Of a DNA stretch of 64,000 nt, positions 50,665 through 60,714 are shown in pieces. The stretch is from Pseudomonas saxonica (GTDB taxonomy: Bacteria; Pseudomonadota; Gammaproteobacteria; Pseudomonadales; Pseudomonadaceae), in the NCBI RefSeq assembly GCF_007858365.1, contig NZ_VFIO01000001.1:1178001-1242000 (forward strand). The letters are read 5' to 3'. The notes under the pieces were generated by a model. The model did no database searches. It was given only the letters and a program-made list of their open reading frames with translations, and was not told the origin of the DNA. Position 1 is the first letter of the stretch, and each line of letters opens with the position of its first letter. A program made the position numbers and the translations under genes.

Positions 50665-53211
50665 GTGTTTAAGAAAATCCTGTTTCAGTTGCACTGGTTT
50701 TTCGGGATAACCGCAGGGTTGATCCTGGCCCTGATGGGCATTACCGGCGCCACCGTATCGTTTCAGGACGAGTTACTGAACCTGCTCAATCCTTCGGTGC
50801 TTAAGGTCGAAAAACGCGAAAGCGGCGTATTGCCCCCTGCCGAGTTGGTGCGCAAAGTCGAAGCCATTGAAGGCAAACCCGTCTCCATGCTGTGGGTCGG
50901 TGTGGACAGCGACAGCGTTGCGCGGATCTTTCTCACCCCTCCACCGGGGCAACGTCGCGGCGAACTGCGTTATGTCGATCCGTACACCGGCAACTATCAG
51001 GGCAGCGCCACCGGCCAAGGCTTTTTCGACCTGATGCTGCAACTGCACCGCTTTTTGGCCATTGGCCAGACGGGTCGCCAGATCACAGGCGCCTGCACCT
51101 TGATGCTGGTGTTCTTCTGTCTGTCGGGGCTGTACCTGCGCTGGCCGCGCAAAGCCTTGAACTGGCGCACCTGGTTAACGCTGGACTGGGCCAAGAAAGG
51201 TCGCAGTTTCAACTGGGACTTGCACGCAGTGGCGGGCACTTGGTGCATGGTCTTTTACTTGTTGGCCGCTTTGACCGGCCTGTCGTGGTCGTACGAATGG
51301 TACAACAAGGGCCTGCAAAAACTGCTGTCAGACGCCCCCGCTGGTGAACAACGCCAAGGTGGCGGTCGTGGCCCTCGCGGTCAGGGCGGGCCTTCCGGCC
51401 CTGCACCCGTCGCCGATTACGACGCAATGTGGGCCAGCATTCAGAAAGCCGCCGGCCCCGATCTGAGCATGTACAACGTGCGTATGCCGCCCGTGGCCGG
51501 TCAGCCTGCGACGGTCTTCTATCTTTTGAAAACGTCGCCCCATGAGCGCGCCTTCAACCAGATCGTGCTCGATCCAGCCACGGGAGTGGTCAAGAAGGTC
51601 GAGCGCTATGACGACAAGACGTACAAAGCGCAATTGCTCTCCAGTATTTACGCCCTGCACACCGGAAGTTACTGGGGTTTGCCCGGACGTATTCTGGTCA
51701 CTGTTGCCAGCCTGACCATGCCTTTGTTCTTTATTACGGGTTGGCTGCTGTACCTGGACCGTCGACGCAAAAAGCGCCAGATCAAGCAGGCGCGTCAGGG
51801 CGTTGGGGCGGCTAACACCGATACGCCTTCATGGTTGATCGGTTTCGCCAGCCAAAGCGGCTTTGCTGAGCAACTGGCGTGGCAGACTGCCGGGCAATTA
51901 CAAGCGGCCGGTTTGCCGGTGCGGGTCGAGCCGTTGAGTTCGGTCAGCAAGCAAGACCTGCAACAAGCGAGCAATGCGTTGTTCGTGGTCAGCACCTTTG
52001 GTGACGGCGAAGCGCCCGACAGCGCACGGGGCTTTGAACGCAAAATCCTCGGCCAGCCCTTGGGGCTGGAAACGCTCAAGTATTCAGTGCTGGCGCTGGG
52101 CGATCGTCAATACCCGCATTTCTGTGGCTTTGCGACTCGCATTGCCCACTGGTTGAGCGAACGTGGCGCGCAATCGTTGTTCACTCCCGTTCAGGTCGAC
52201 AGCGGCGATCCGCAAGCGCTCCAGCACTGGCAACAGCAATTGGGGCAACTGACGGGTGTTGCCCCCACAGGTAAATGGCCGGTAGCGGCGTATGACAACT
52301 GGGCGCTTGAGCAACGCCTGTTACTCAATCCTGACAGCAGCGGATCGGGCGTCTACCAATTGCAGTTGCGAGCACCCGATGCCCGCTACACGTGGCAAGC
52401 CGGTGATCTGGTGGAAGTCATGCCAAGACAGTCGAGCTGGGCCGTTGAGCATTTTCTGGAGGGCTTGGGCTTGGCGTGCGACGCGCAAGTGCGCCTTGAT
52501 GGTCTGAATGAAACACTCGCTCAGGCGCTTGCCAGTCGCCAACTGCCTGAAAACCGTGGCCACCTGGTGGGCATGCATGCCCAAGCGCTGGTCGATGCGC
52601 TGATCCCGCTGACGATGCGTGAGTATTCCATCGCATCCATCCCCCAGGACGGTCTGTTGCAACTGCTCGTGCGTCAGGAACGACATGCCGATGGTAGTTT
52701 GGGGGTGGGTTCTGGCTGGCTGACCGAGCATGCCGAGATAGGGTCGAGTATCAGCCTGCGCCTGCGCCGCAACAGTGGCTTTCATCTTCCAGGCGAACCG
52801 TGCCCGGTGATTTTGCTGGGTAATGGCACTGGGTTGGCTGGTTTGCTCAGTTTGCTCAAGGCACGCATCGCTGCAGGTGAGCAGCGCAACTGGCTAGTGT
52901 TTGGTGAGCGCAATGCGGCGCATGACTTTTATTGCCGCGAGGAATTAGAGGGATGGTTGGCCAGCGGTGATCTTGAACGGCTGGATCTGGCGTTTTCGCG
53001 GGATCAGGCTGACAAGATTTATGTTCAGGACCGACTGCGTGACGCGGGTGAAGAGGTCAAACGCTGGGTCGCTGAAGGCGCCGCCATTTATATCTGTGGC
53101 AGCCTGCAAGGCATGGCTACGGGTGTGGATGAGGTATTGATCGAGATACTCGGTGCTGAAGGGGTGCAGGTGTTGATTGAGCAAGGCCGTTATCGTCGGG
53201 ATGTGTATTGA
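50665..53211 (+). CDS. piuB: PepSY-TM / flavodoxin / ferredoxin-NADP reductase fusion (PiuB-type ferric reductase)
   Basis: 848 residues, starting at GTG 50665 with AAGG upstream. Domain order: PepSY-associated membrane region with four helices ([20 protein letters not shown] near 10, [20 protein letters not shown] near 147, [20 protein letters not shown] near 194, [20 protein letters not shown] near 350); flavodoxin-like domain from about 390 ([36 protein letters not shown]); then the CysJ-like FAD/NADPH part ([51 protein letters not shown]). Such proteins pass electrons from NADPH via FMN to heme in the membrane and reduce ferric siderophore in the periplasm. Position after piuA matches PA4513. 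Confidence 0.87.
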   Translation: MFKKILFQLHWFFGITAGLILALMGITGATVSFQDELLNLLNPSVLKVEKRESGVLPPAELVRKVEAIEGKPVSMLWVGVDSDSVARIFLTPPPGQRRGELRYVDPYTGNYQGSATGQGFFDLMLQLHRFLAIGQTGRQITGACTLMLVFFCLSGLYLRWPRKALNWRTWLTLDWAKKGRSFNWDLHAVAGTWCMVFYLLAALTGLSWSYEWYNKGLQKLLSDAPAGEQRQGGGRGPRGQGGPSGPAPVADYDAMWASIQKAAGPDLSMYNVRMPPVAGQPATVFYLLKTSPHERAFNQIVLDPATGVVKKVERYDDKTYKAQLLSSIYALHTGSYWGLPGRILVTVASLTMPLFFITGWLLYLDRRRKKRQIKQARQGVGAANTDTPSWLIGFASQSGFAEQLAWQTAGQLQAAGLPVRVEPLSSVSKQDLQQASNALFVVSTFGDGEAPDSARGFERKILGQPLGLETLKYSVLALGDRQYPHFCGFATRIAHWLSERGAQSLFTPVQVDSGDPQALQHWQQQLGQLTGVAPTGKWPVAAYDNWALEQRLLLNPDSSGSGVYQLQLRAPDARYTWQAGDLVEVMPRQSSWAVEHFLEGLGLACDAQVRLDGLNETLAQALASRQLPENRGHLVGMHAQALVDALIPLTMREYSIASIPQDGLLQLLVRQERHADGSLGVGSGWLTEHAEIGSSISLRLRRNSGFHLPGEPCPVILLGNGTGLAGLLSLLKARIAAGEQRNWLVFGERNAAHDFYCREELEGWLASGDLERLDLAFSRDQADKIYVQDRLRDAGEEVKRWVAEGAAIYICGSLQGMATGVDEVLIEILGAEGVQVLIEQGRYRRDVY

Positions 53212-53212
53212 G

Positions 53213-53255
53213 TCTCCCTAACCCTCTCCCTCTACCGGAGGGAGAGGGGACTTAA
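53213..53255. repeat. Family A single unit (left part around the DUF559 gene)
   Basis: CCCTCTCCC and GGGAGAGGG hairpin with the linker GACTTAAAGCAAAAACAG. The left end CCCTAACCC is present but lacks the outer CCCTCACCC. It follows the reductase stop directly. Confidence 0.85.
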
Positions 53256-53324
53256 AGCAAAAACAGTATTGTGTGGCAGGCAACTACACTCAATCAGGCA
53301 CCCACCTTCACAAGGACGTGAAGC

Positions 53325-53686
53325 ATGCCAACACTCCATCAATTCGCCCGCCAATTACGCACTCATCAAACCGAGTGTGAACGACTGATATGGCAAAACT
53401 GCGTGCCCGGCAAGTACTGGATTTGAAGTTCAGACGCCAACATCCCTGCCCGCCTTATGTACTGGACTTTTACTGCCTTGAACTGCAATTGGCTGTTGAG
53501 CTGGATGGCAGTCAGCACTTCACGCCTGAGCAGCGCGATGATGACCGGCGTCGAAGCGAGTATTTGAATAGCTTGGGAATTGAAGTGCTGCGGTTTGATA
53601 ACCGGCAGGTATTGGTGGAAACCGAAGGTGTATTGCAAGAGATATGGCGTACAGCGCACCGAAAAATCAAAAGCCCCTCACCCTAA
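53325..53686 (+). pseudogene. DUF559 (VSR-like nuclease fold) gene, frameshifted
   Basis: The first part from ATG 53325 reads MPTLHQFARQLRTHQTECER then LIWQN and stops early. The second part in the other frame from 53391 reads KLRARQVLDLKFRRQHPCPP, YVLDFYCLELQLAVELDGSQ and HFTPEQRDDDRRRSEYLNSL, the DUF559 pattern with its VDF/ELDGSQH nuclease motif. The two parts join if one A is added to the AAAA run at 53395-53398 (giving LIWQKLRARQ). It is therefore a one-base deletion, either a real mutation or a sequencing error. The gene sits between two family A repeat blocks. Confidence 0.85.
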
Positions 53687-53818
53687 CCCTCTCCCAGAGG
53701 GAGAGGGGATTAAAGGCAAAGCCTTCTCGCGGCGAGAGGGGGATTAAAGCCAAAAGCAGACAGACCAAACACCACAAATCAGCCCCCTCTCCCTTTGGGA
53801 GAGGGTTGGGGTGAGGGT
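53674..53818. repeat. Family A repeat, three units (right part around the DUF559 gene)
   Basis: Hairpins at 53687-53707 (full), 53722-53740 (altered, CTTCTCGCGGCGAGAGG) and 53785-53806 (full), with outer ends CCCCTCACCC and GGGTGAGGGT. The middle interval is 35 bases instead of 64, so a deletion has occurred. It overlaps the last codons of the DUF559 frame and ends nine bases from the fruA stop. Confidence 0.92.
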
Positions 53819-53826
53819 CAGCGGTA

Positions 53827-55563
53827 TCACGCCTTCGCCGTTTCCAGCGCAATCTCCACCGGCTCCGGCCGTTTGATCACCGCATACACCACAGCCGTCA
53901 CCACGCTGCCCGCTACGATCGCCAGCAAATACAACAACGCATGGTTAATCGCGTTCGGAATCAACAGCACAAACAAACCACCATGCGGCGCCATCAGTTT
54001 GCAGCCGAAGTACATCGACAACGCACCCGTCAACGCCCCGCCCAAGATACTCGCTGGTATCACCCGCAGCGGATCTTTGGCCGCAAAGGGAATGGCCCCC
54101 TCAGAAATAAAACACAACCCCAGCACCAGAGCAGCCTTGCCCGCCTCGCGCTCGGTCTGGGCAAACTTGCGGCGCGCTATGAAAGTCGCAATCCCCAAGC
54201 CGATCGGCGGCACCATGCCCGCCGCCATCGTCGCCGCCATCGGCGCGTAGCTTTGCGACGCCAGCAGCCCAACCGAAAACGCATACGCCGCCTTGTTGAT
54301 CGGCCCGCCAAGGTCAACACACATCATGCCGCCCAGCAGCACACCCAGCAAAATTGCGTTCGTGGTGCCCATGCTGTCCAGGAAGTGAGTCAAGCCTTCC
54401 AGCATCCCGGCCACAGGCTTGCCCACCACGTAGATCATCACTAACCCGGTGAACAGACTGGCAAACAACGGGATGATCAAAATCGGCTTGAGCGCCTCAA
54501 GACTCTGCGGCAACGTCGCATAGCGATTGATCGCTTTGGCACAGTACCCCGCGACAAAACCGGCAATGATCCCGCCGATAAAGCCGGCGCCCAAGGTGCT
54601 CGCCAACAAGCCACCTATCATCCCCGGGGCCAGACCCGGACGGTCGGCAATCGAATAGGCGATATAACCCGCCAGCAACGGCACCATCAGCTTGAACGCA
54701 GCATCTCCGCCGATTTGCATCAGCGCCGCCGCCAACGTACCCGGCTCTTTATAGGCCTCGATGCCGAACACAAAAGACAGTGCAATCAACAAACCGCCCG
54801 CTACCACCATCGGCAACATAAACGACACACCCGTCAGCAGGTGTTTGTAGACGCCGGTTTTCTCTTGCTTGGCCGGGGCTCCGCCACCCGCAGCAGCGCT
54901 CTCCTGCTGACCTTCGCTCAGCGCTTTGTTAAGCGTTGCTTCAGCCTGCTTCAGCGCAATGCCCGTGCCACAACGGTAAATCTTCTTACCGGCGAAACGC
55001 TCTGTAGGTACTTCAATGTCGGCGGCCAACAGCACCACATCGGCGTCGCGGATGGCCTGCTCGCTCAAGGGATTACGAGCCCCTACAGAACCCTGGGTTT
55101 CGACCTGCAAGTCGTACCCCAAGCGCTTGGCCGCCTGCTGCAAGGCTTCGGCGGCCATGAAGGTGTGCGCTACCCCCGTCGGGCATGCCGTGACTGCCAC
55201 AATTTTAGGCGTGCTCTGCGGTTTTTCAGTCTCAACAGCCTGCGCAGGCGCGACGTACACTTGGGCTTCTTTCACCCCACGCTGCAACACCGCCTCTACA
55301 TCTTGCAGAGCCTGGGCCGGAGTGCTCTGAAACACTCGCTTGCCGATAAACCGCTGCATGTCCAATGGCGTGCTGCTCACCACCAGCACCCATTCGGCCT
55401 CGTCGAGTGTCGCTTTCGACAGTTGGCGCTCAGGGTGTTTGGGATCATGCACTTCAACGCTGGTGCTCCAGCCCTGACGCTGCGCCGCTGCATCCAGCAG
55501 GCGAGCACACAGCACACTGGTCACCATGCCGTTGGGGCAGCCCGTCACTATGGCTAATTTCAT
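53827..55563 (-). CDS. fruA: Fructose PTS transporter subunit IIBC
   Basis: 578 residues. Two IIB-like domains occur in tandem: residues 1-100 with IVTGCPNGMVTSVLCARLL, and 115-215 with IVAVTACPTGVAHTFMAAEAL, where Cys of the second is the phosphorylated residue. IIC follows with about eight helices (HLLTGVSFMLPMVVAGGLLI near 230, MCVDLGGPINKAAYAFSVGL near 430, GAIPFAAKDPLRVIPASILG near 510). It imports fructose and phosphorylates it to fructose-1-phosphate. It is 11 bases after fruK. Confidence 0.95.
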   Translation of the reverse strand: MKLAIVTGCPNGMVTSVLCARLLDAAAQRQGWSTSVEVHDPKHPERQLSKATLDEAEWVLVVSSTPLDMQRFIGKRVFQSTPAQALQDVEAVLQRGVKEAQVYVAPAQAVETEKPQSTPKIVAVTACPTGVAHTFMAAEALQQAAKRLGYDLQVETQGSVGARNPLSEQAIRDADVVLLAADIEVPTERFAGKKIYRCGTGIALKQAEATLNKALSEGQQESAAAGGGAPAKQEKTGVYKHLLTGVSFMLPMVVAGGLLIALSFVFGIEAYKEPGTLAAALMQIGGDAAFKLMVPLLAGYIAYSIADRPGLAPGMIGGLLASTLGAGFIGGIIAGFVAGYCAKAINRYATLPQSLEALKPILIIPLFASLFTGLVMIYVVGKPVAGMLEGLTHFLDSMGTTNAILLGVLLGGMMCVDLGGPINKAAYAFSVGLLASQSYAPMAATMAAGMVPPIGLGIATFIARRKFAQTEREAGKAALVLGLCFISEGAIPFAAKDPLRVIPASILGGALTGALSMYFGCKLMAPHGGLFVLLIPNAINHALLYLLAIVAGSVVTAVVYAVIKRPEPVEIALETAKA

Positions 55564-55574
55564 GGGTATTCCTC

Positions 55575-56516
55575 TTATTCTTTTGTCAGGTGGCGCACGT
55601 TTACGCGGCTTTCGAGCAGCGCTAACTGCACCGCATCGCTGATACCAAATCCAATCTGGGTAACCGCCATCGCCGCAATCGCGGTGGCCGTGCGCAAGGT
55701 CTGTTCGGGGCTGTGACCACTGATCAAGCCATGCAGCATGCCCGCCAGCAGCGAGTCACCCGCGCCCACAGTGCTGGCCACACGAACCTTGGGCGGCACT
55801 GCCTGCAGGGCCACATGGCGACTGAACCAGTTAACCCCCTGCGCACCGTCAGAAATCACTACATGCTCGATGCCCTGAGCGAGTAATTGAGTCGCAGCGC
55901 CTACTTGGGCGGCCAGACTGTCCACTGCACAGGCCAGCGCGCCGCCCAACTCTTCGGTATTGGGCTTGACCAGCCAAGGACCGGCACTCAGGCCTTCTTT
56001 CAACGCCTCGCCACTGCTGTCCAATACCACTTTCAACCCCATCGCTTTAAGGCGCAGCAGTAACGCTCGTAACCACTGCGCACTGACGCCGCAGGGCAAG
56101 CTGCCTGCGACAACGACCGCGTCGTGAGCACTGGCAATCTGATCCAGTTTGTCGAGCAACGCTTGCTGGGCCAGTTCACTGACCTGCGGCCCCGGCCCGT
56201 TAAGGTCGGTCACGCGGCCATCGTCTTCCGCCAGTTTGATGTTGCTGCGGGTTTCGCCCGGTACGCGGATAAACGCATCGGCGAACCCTCTGCGGGCAAA
56301 CAGTGCTTCAAACGCATGCGGATTCTGTTCACCCAGAAAACCACTGACGGTCACGGTGTGGCCTAAATCAGCCAGCACTTGGGCCACATTCACGCCTTTA
56401 CCGGCGGCATGGGTGATTAAAGGCTGGCAGCGGTTGACCTCGCCGGGCACCAAGTGCGGCATGCGCACGGTCACGTCCAATGCGGGGTTCAGGGTGATAC
56501 ACAGTATTCTGGCCAT
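55575..56516 (-). CDS. fruK: 1-phosphofructokinase
   Basis: 313 residues of the PfkB family: LNPALDVTVRMPHLVPGEVN near 9-28, AAGKGVNVAQVLADLGHTVT near 38, GSLPCGVSAQWL near 135, and the C-terminal ATP/anion-hole motif STVGAGDSLLAGML near 245. It converts fructose-1-phosphate to fructose-1,6-bisphosphate. The ATG overlaps the fruB stop by one base (TAATG). Confidence 0.95.
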   Translation of the reverse strand: MARILCITLNPALDVTVRMPHLVPGEVNRCQPLITHAAGKGVNVAQVLADLGHTVTVSGFLGEQNPHAFEALFARRGFADAFIRVPGETRSNIKLAEDDGRVTDLNGPGPQVSELAQQALLDKLDQIASAHDAVVVAGSLPCGVSAQWLRALLLRLKAMGLKVVLDSSGEALKEGLSAGPWLVKPNTEELGGALACAVDSLAAQVGAATQLLAQGIEHVVISDGAQGVNWFSRHVALQAVPPKVRVASTVGAGDSLLAGMLHGLISGHSPEQTLRTATAIAAMAVTQIGFGISDAVQLALLESRVNVRHLTKE

Positions 56517-59377
56517 TAGAGCGCTTCCACCAAGGCACGAACTTCATCCGGGCTGCCCACGCTCAACGCGTCAGCGGCCAAGGTTTTAAGGCGTTCCATC
56601 GACAATTCACGTACTCGAGCCTTAACCTCAGGAATGCTGCGCGCCGACACGCTCAACTCATCAACGCCAAGCCCAACCAACACCGGCACCGCCAGAGGGT
56701 CGGCCGCCAGTTCGCCGCATACCCCCACCCATTTGCCATGGGCATGGGCCGCACGGACGGTGATGTCGATCAGTTGCAACACGGCAGGATGCAAACCATC
56801 CGCCTGCGCCGACAAGGTCGGATGCCCCCGGTCGATGGCCAAGGTGTACTGGGTCAAATCGTTAGTACCGACGCTGAAGAAGTCGACTTCCTTGGCCAAT
56901 ACCGGCGCCAGCAAGGCCGCCGAGGGTACTTCGACCATGATGCCCAGCTGCAAATCAGCAACCGGTATTTCCACACGCAGACGCTCGGTCATGTCCCTCG
57001 CGGCGCGCCATTCGGCCACGCTACCCACCATCGGGAACATGATGCGCAGCGGACGGTTATCCGCGGAGCGCAACAGGGCACGCAACTGGCTTTCCATTAT
57101 TTGTGGACGTTGCAGCGTCAGACGAATGCCGCGCACGCCCAAAAACGGGTTTTCTTCTTTCTCGATGGGCCAGTAGGACAAGGGTTTGTCACCGCCCACA
57201 TCCAACGTGCGCACGACCAAAGGGCGACCATCAAGCCCATCCAGTACGCGTCGGTATTCGGCTTCCTGCGTGGCTTCGTCGGGCACTTGGGAGTGAGCCA
57301 TGAAAATCAGTTCGGTACGCAACAGGCCAATGCCTTCTGCCCCCTGCTCCACCGCGCTGGCAACACCTTTGCTCTCACCGATATTGGCAAACACCTCAAC
57401 CGCATGCCCATCCTGGGTGACAGCAGGTTCATGACGGCGCTCGGCGGCGGCCAGTAAACGTTGGTCGCGACTGTCGCGTTCCTGCGTGGCGCGCTGCAGG
57501 GCATCGGCACCAGGGGCCACATGCAAGCGGCCGCGCTGTCCGTCGATCAACAACGGCGTGCCCGGGGCCAGCAGCAATACGCTGTCGCCCGCCCCGACCA
57601 ACGCCGGAATGCCCAGTGCACGGGCCACAATGGCACTGTGTGCGGTCGCACCGCCACGGGCGGTCAAAATCCCTGCAACCCGCGTCGGATCAAGGCGCGC
57701 CACGTCCGAGGGGCCGACTTCGTCCATCACCAGCACATACGGCTGATCGGGTTCAGCAGGGGTTTCGATACCACACAACTGCGCCAGCACACGACGACCG
57801 ATGTCGCGCAGATCGGCGGCCCGCTCGGCCAACAGCGCATCCTTCAATGACTCTTGCTTGAGCGCGGCCGCTTCAATAACCGACATCCATGCCGCTTCCG
57901 CGCTTTCGCCTTGCTTGAGGCGTGTGTCGACTTCGTCGGTGAGCTCGGGGTCGTCGAGCATTTCCTGATGAGTAATGAAAATCTCGCGAATGGCTTTGGA
58001 CTGGCTGCGTTGAATCAGCCCGTCAATGTCTTGCCGCACATCCGCCAGGGCTTTTTGCAGGCGCTCGCGCTCAACCACGGATGACTCGCCCCGCAGCGGG
58101 TAATCCAGAATTGGCAGGACGTGAATATGCGCCGGGCCGACGGCGATACCAGGTGCCGCCGCAATGGCCTGAATCACGGTGCCAGCGGCCGGTGCCGTGA
58201 GCACTGCGGCAATGTCCGCCACCACGGACGGTGCTTCGGTTTCGATTGGCAATGGCTCTACTTCTTCGCCAAGGCCTTCTTCAATGGCGGCCAGGATCGC
58301 TGGCAGTGCATCGTCGGCAATACTCGGTTCAGCCACAAATTCCAGTACCTGACCGCGACGGGCGCCTAGGCTCAGAAGTTTGCTCAGGCTTTTGGCGGAT
58401 ACCGCAGAGTCTTGCCCCTCGACAACTCGCACGCGGATGTCGCCATCAAAACTTTTCGCCAGTTGCGCGAGAATCTTGGCCGGGCGCGCGTGCAGGCCGT
58501 GGGCATTGGGCAACGTGATGCGGGCGCTCGGCCAATCTGCCGGCAACTCGCCGCCCAGCACCTCGAGCACTGCGCGACGGCTGGTGGCACGGCCCAGTTC
58601 ATGGCCCCGGCCTTCAATCAGCAGCGCACACAAACGTTCGAGCAGGGCTTGATGCGCTTCGCCCAGACTGGCCAGGCAAAACAACCCGCTCAAGGGCTGG
58701 CCCAAATACCGGATCGGCTTGTCGGGAGTGACAAACGCCAGCCCCGGGCGCTTGACGGTTTGCTCGCTGTGCAGCCACCACAGACCGTCGCCCAGCGGCA
58801 GGGCTTCAACTTGTTGCAGCACGGCGGCAAAGCCATTGCTGACGCAGTCGGCTTGTCGCAGCAAGCGTGCGCCGCGCCACACCAGCTCTTCAAAGTCATC
58901 CGCCGAGACCCCCAGGCCAATCATCTGCGCGTCCAGCGCCAATTCCTGCGGGGCGCCCTGAAGCAGCTTGAGTAAGGCTTCAGGTGTGCTGGCACGGCGC
59001 AATGCCTGGCCCAGATCGGTCTCGCCAAGGGCACGAGTGAGCAATTGCAACAAGCGCAAATGCTCGTCGGATTTGGCGGCAATGCCAATCGCCAGATAGA
59101 CGATTTGGCCATCGCCCCAATCCACCCCCTCAGGAAACTGCAATAAACGCACGCCGGTGGCATACACCAGCTCACGGGTGTCCGGAGTGCCGTGGGGAAT
59201 GGCAATACCTTGGCCCAAAAAGGTCGAACCTTGAGCCTCACGCGCTTGCAAGCCCTGAAGATAACCTTCAGCCACCAACCCATCGGCGACCAGCTTATCC
59301 GCGAGTAATTGCAGCGCCGCAGACTTATCCACAGCCGTTTGGCCCATGGAAATCTGCTCTATGGTGAGTTCGAGCAT
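56516..59377 (-). CDS. fruB: Fructose-specific PTS multiphosphoryl transfer protein (EIIA-HPr-EI)
   Basis: 953 residues, three domains. EIIA (1-145) has the active His in GIAIPHGTPDTRELVYATG. HPr domain follows near 285-370 with LPNAHGLHARPAKILAQLAKSF, whose second His accepts phosphate. EI (about 400-950) has GGATAHSAIVARALGIPALVG with the active His and the C-terminal PEP-binding part GVRGIRLTLQRPQ, MVEVPSAALLAP, FFSVGTNDLTQY and GVCGELAADPLAVPVLVGLG with its Cys. A full phosphorelay from PEP to fructose thus needs only this protein and FruA. It starts the fruBKA operon. Confidence 0.96.
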   Translation of the reverse strand: MLELTIEQISMGQTAVDKSAALQLLADKLVADGLVAEGYLQGLQAREAQGSTFLGQGIAIPHGTPDTRELVYATGVRLLQFPEGVDWGDGQIVYLAIGIAAKSDEHLRLLQLLTRALGETDLGQALRRASTPEALLKLLQGAPQELALDAQMIGLGVSADDFEELVWRGARLLRQADCVSNGFAAVLQQVEALPLGDGLWWLHSEQTVKRPGLAFVTPDKPIRYLGQPLSGLFCLASLGEAHQALLERLCALLIEGRGHELGRATSRRAVLEVLGGELPADWPSARITLPNAHGLHARPAKILAQLAKSFDGDIRVRVVEGQDSAVSAKSLSKLLSLGARRGQVLEFVAEPSIADDALPAILAAIEEGLGEEVEPLPIETEAPSVVADIAAVLTAPAAGTVIQAIAAAPGIAVGPAHIHVLPILDYPLRGESSVVERERLQKALADVRQDIDGLIQRSQSKAIREIFITHQEMLDDPELTDEVDTRLKQGESAEAAWMSVIEAAALKQESLKDALLAERAADLRDIGRRVLAQLCGIETPAEPDQPYVLVMDEVGPSDVARLDPTRVAGILTARGGATAHSAIVARALGIPALVGAGDSVLLLAPGTPLLIDGQRGRLHVAPGADALQRATQERDSRDQRLLAAAERRHEPAVTQDGHAVEVFANIGESKGVASAVEQGAEGIGLLRTELIFMAHSQVPDEATQEAEYRRVLDGLDGRPLVVRTLDVGGDKPLSYWPIEKEENPFLGVRGIRLTLQRPQIMESQLRALLRSADNRPLRIMFPMVGSVAEWRAARDMTERLRVEIPVADLQLGIMVEVPSAALLAPVLAKEVDFFSVGTNDLTQYTLAIDRGHPTLSAQADGLHPAVLQLIDITVRAAHAHGKWVGVCGELAADPLAVPVLVGLGVDELSVSARSIPEVKARVRELSMERLKTLAADALSVGSPDEVRALVEAL

Positions 59378-59716
59378 GCGTTCTCCTTTTCCGGCACTCT
59401 GTGGCGCCAGGTATTGTTTTGAATGAGGTCAGCTTAGGTTGTTAGCACCAGACCGCTTTGGGCCGATGTGTGGCAAGCACATCACGTGCGGAAAAACCTA
59501 TTAAACACGCCTGCTGAAACGTTTAACCCTGACTGCACGGCACGTTACTGCATAATTGCCCGCGCTTGAAGCCCAACCTGTCGCATTGTTCGAGCCTGTG
59601 TTGGTACTGACACAAAAAAATACCGTGAGCACAAGGCAGACGATGATCGACTGCCACAATCGGGTAGGATTGGCGAAAATGTTGATATGTACTACAAAAA
59701 ATAAGGAATTTTCGGC
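59378..59716. promoter_or_regulatory. Divergent promoter region fruBKA / fruR
   Basis: Both operons start in this 339-base gap. It holds the FruR operator described separately. A stretch TTTTGAATGAGGTC and an A/T-rich region (59590-59700) near fruR are present. The fruR ribosome binding site AAGGAA is 10 bases before GTG. Confidence 0.6.
59515..59526. promoter_or_regulatory. FruR (Cra) operator
   Basis: TGAAACGTTTAA, whose complement TTAAACGTTTCA is the Cra/FruR operator known from P. putida. It is 138 bases from the fruB start and 190 from fruR. Fructose-1-phosphate releases FruR from it. Confidence 0.92.
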
Positions 59717-60712
59717 GTGAAGCTCAGTGATATAGCTCAACTGGCAGGTGTATCCGTCACCACGGCCAGCTACGTCATCAACGGCAAGGCCGAGCAGCAG
59801 CGCATCAGCAGCGCCACGGTCGAACGCGTGCGAGCGGTGGTTGAAGAGCACGGTTTCACCCCCAACCCGCAAGCGGCCGGGCTGCGCAGCCGGCACACAC
59901 GCACACTGGGGTTTATCCTTCCCGACCTTGAAAACCCGAGTTATGCGCGCATCGCCAAGCAACTGGAAAAAGGTGCCCGTGCCCGTGGCTATCAGTTATT
60001 GATCGCCAGCTCCGATGATGCACCCGACAGCGAGCGTCAGTTGCTCAAATTGTTTCGTGCCCGCCGTTGCGATGCCCTGTTCGTCGCCAGTTGCTTGCCC
60101 GCCGAGGATGACAGCTACCGCACACTGCAAGAGCTGGGCATACCGATTATTGCAATTGACCGGACACTGGACCCGACGCGTTTTAGCTCGGTGATCAGCG
60201 ATGACTGCGAAGCCAGTCTGCAATTGACCCGCAGCCTGTTACAACCCATGCCGCGACAGATCGTTTTGATCGGCGCTCGCCCCGAGCTGAGCGTCAGTCA
60301 GGCGCGGGCGGCGGGCTTCAAAAAAGCCCTGGAGCACTTTGAAGGCGACATCCTGATTGAGCACGGCAGCGCCTTTAGCCGAGAGTGTGGCCGACGCATT
60401 ATCGACGAGTTACTGGAGCGCCTCGGGCATTTCCCCGATGCACTGGTGACCACTTCGTACGTGTTGCTGCAAGGGATGTTCGATGCGCTGCTGGAGCATC
60501 CAGAACAGAAACCGCCGTTACGTCTGGCCACCTTTGGTGACACTCAGTTACTGTACTTCCTGCCATTGCCTGTAAATGCCATGGGCCAGCAGCATCAAAA
60601 AATTGCTGAAAAGGCACTGGACCTTGCCTTGGCGGCCATTGAAGATCAACGCTATGAACCCGGCATCCACGCCATTGCCCGAGTGTTCAAACAGCGCATT
60701 CATCAGGCCTGA
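59717..60712 (+). CDS. fruR: LacI-family catabolite repressor FruR (Cra)
   Basis: 331 residues from GTG 59717. Helix-turn-helix and hinge region: MKLSDIAQLAGVSVTTASYV followed by INGKAEQQRISSATVERVRA (residues 1-40), then the periplasmic-binding-protein-like effector domain with FILPDLENPSYARIAKQLEK near 71. This is the FruR/Cra N-terminus (LDEIARLAGVSxTTASYVINGKA). It represses fruBKA and itself through the divergent operator. TatD follows after two bases. Confidence 0.95.
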   Translation: MKLSDIAQLAGVSVTTASYVINGKAEQQRISSATVERVRAVVEEHGFTPNPQAAGLRSRHTRTLGFILPDLENPSYARIAKQLEKGARARGYQLLIASSDDAPDSERQLLKLFRARRCDALFVASCLPAEDDSYRTLQELGIPIIAIDRTLDPTRFSSVISDDCEASLQLTRSLLQPMPRQIVLIGARPELSVSQARAAGFKKALEHFEGDILIEHGSAFSRECGRRIIDELLERLGHFPDALVTTSYVLLQGMFDALLEHPEQKPPLRLATFGDTQLLYFLPLPVNAMGQQHQKIAEKALDLALAAIEDQRYEPGIHAIARVFKQRIHQA

Positions 60713-60714
60713 CC

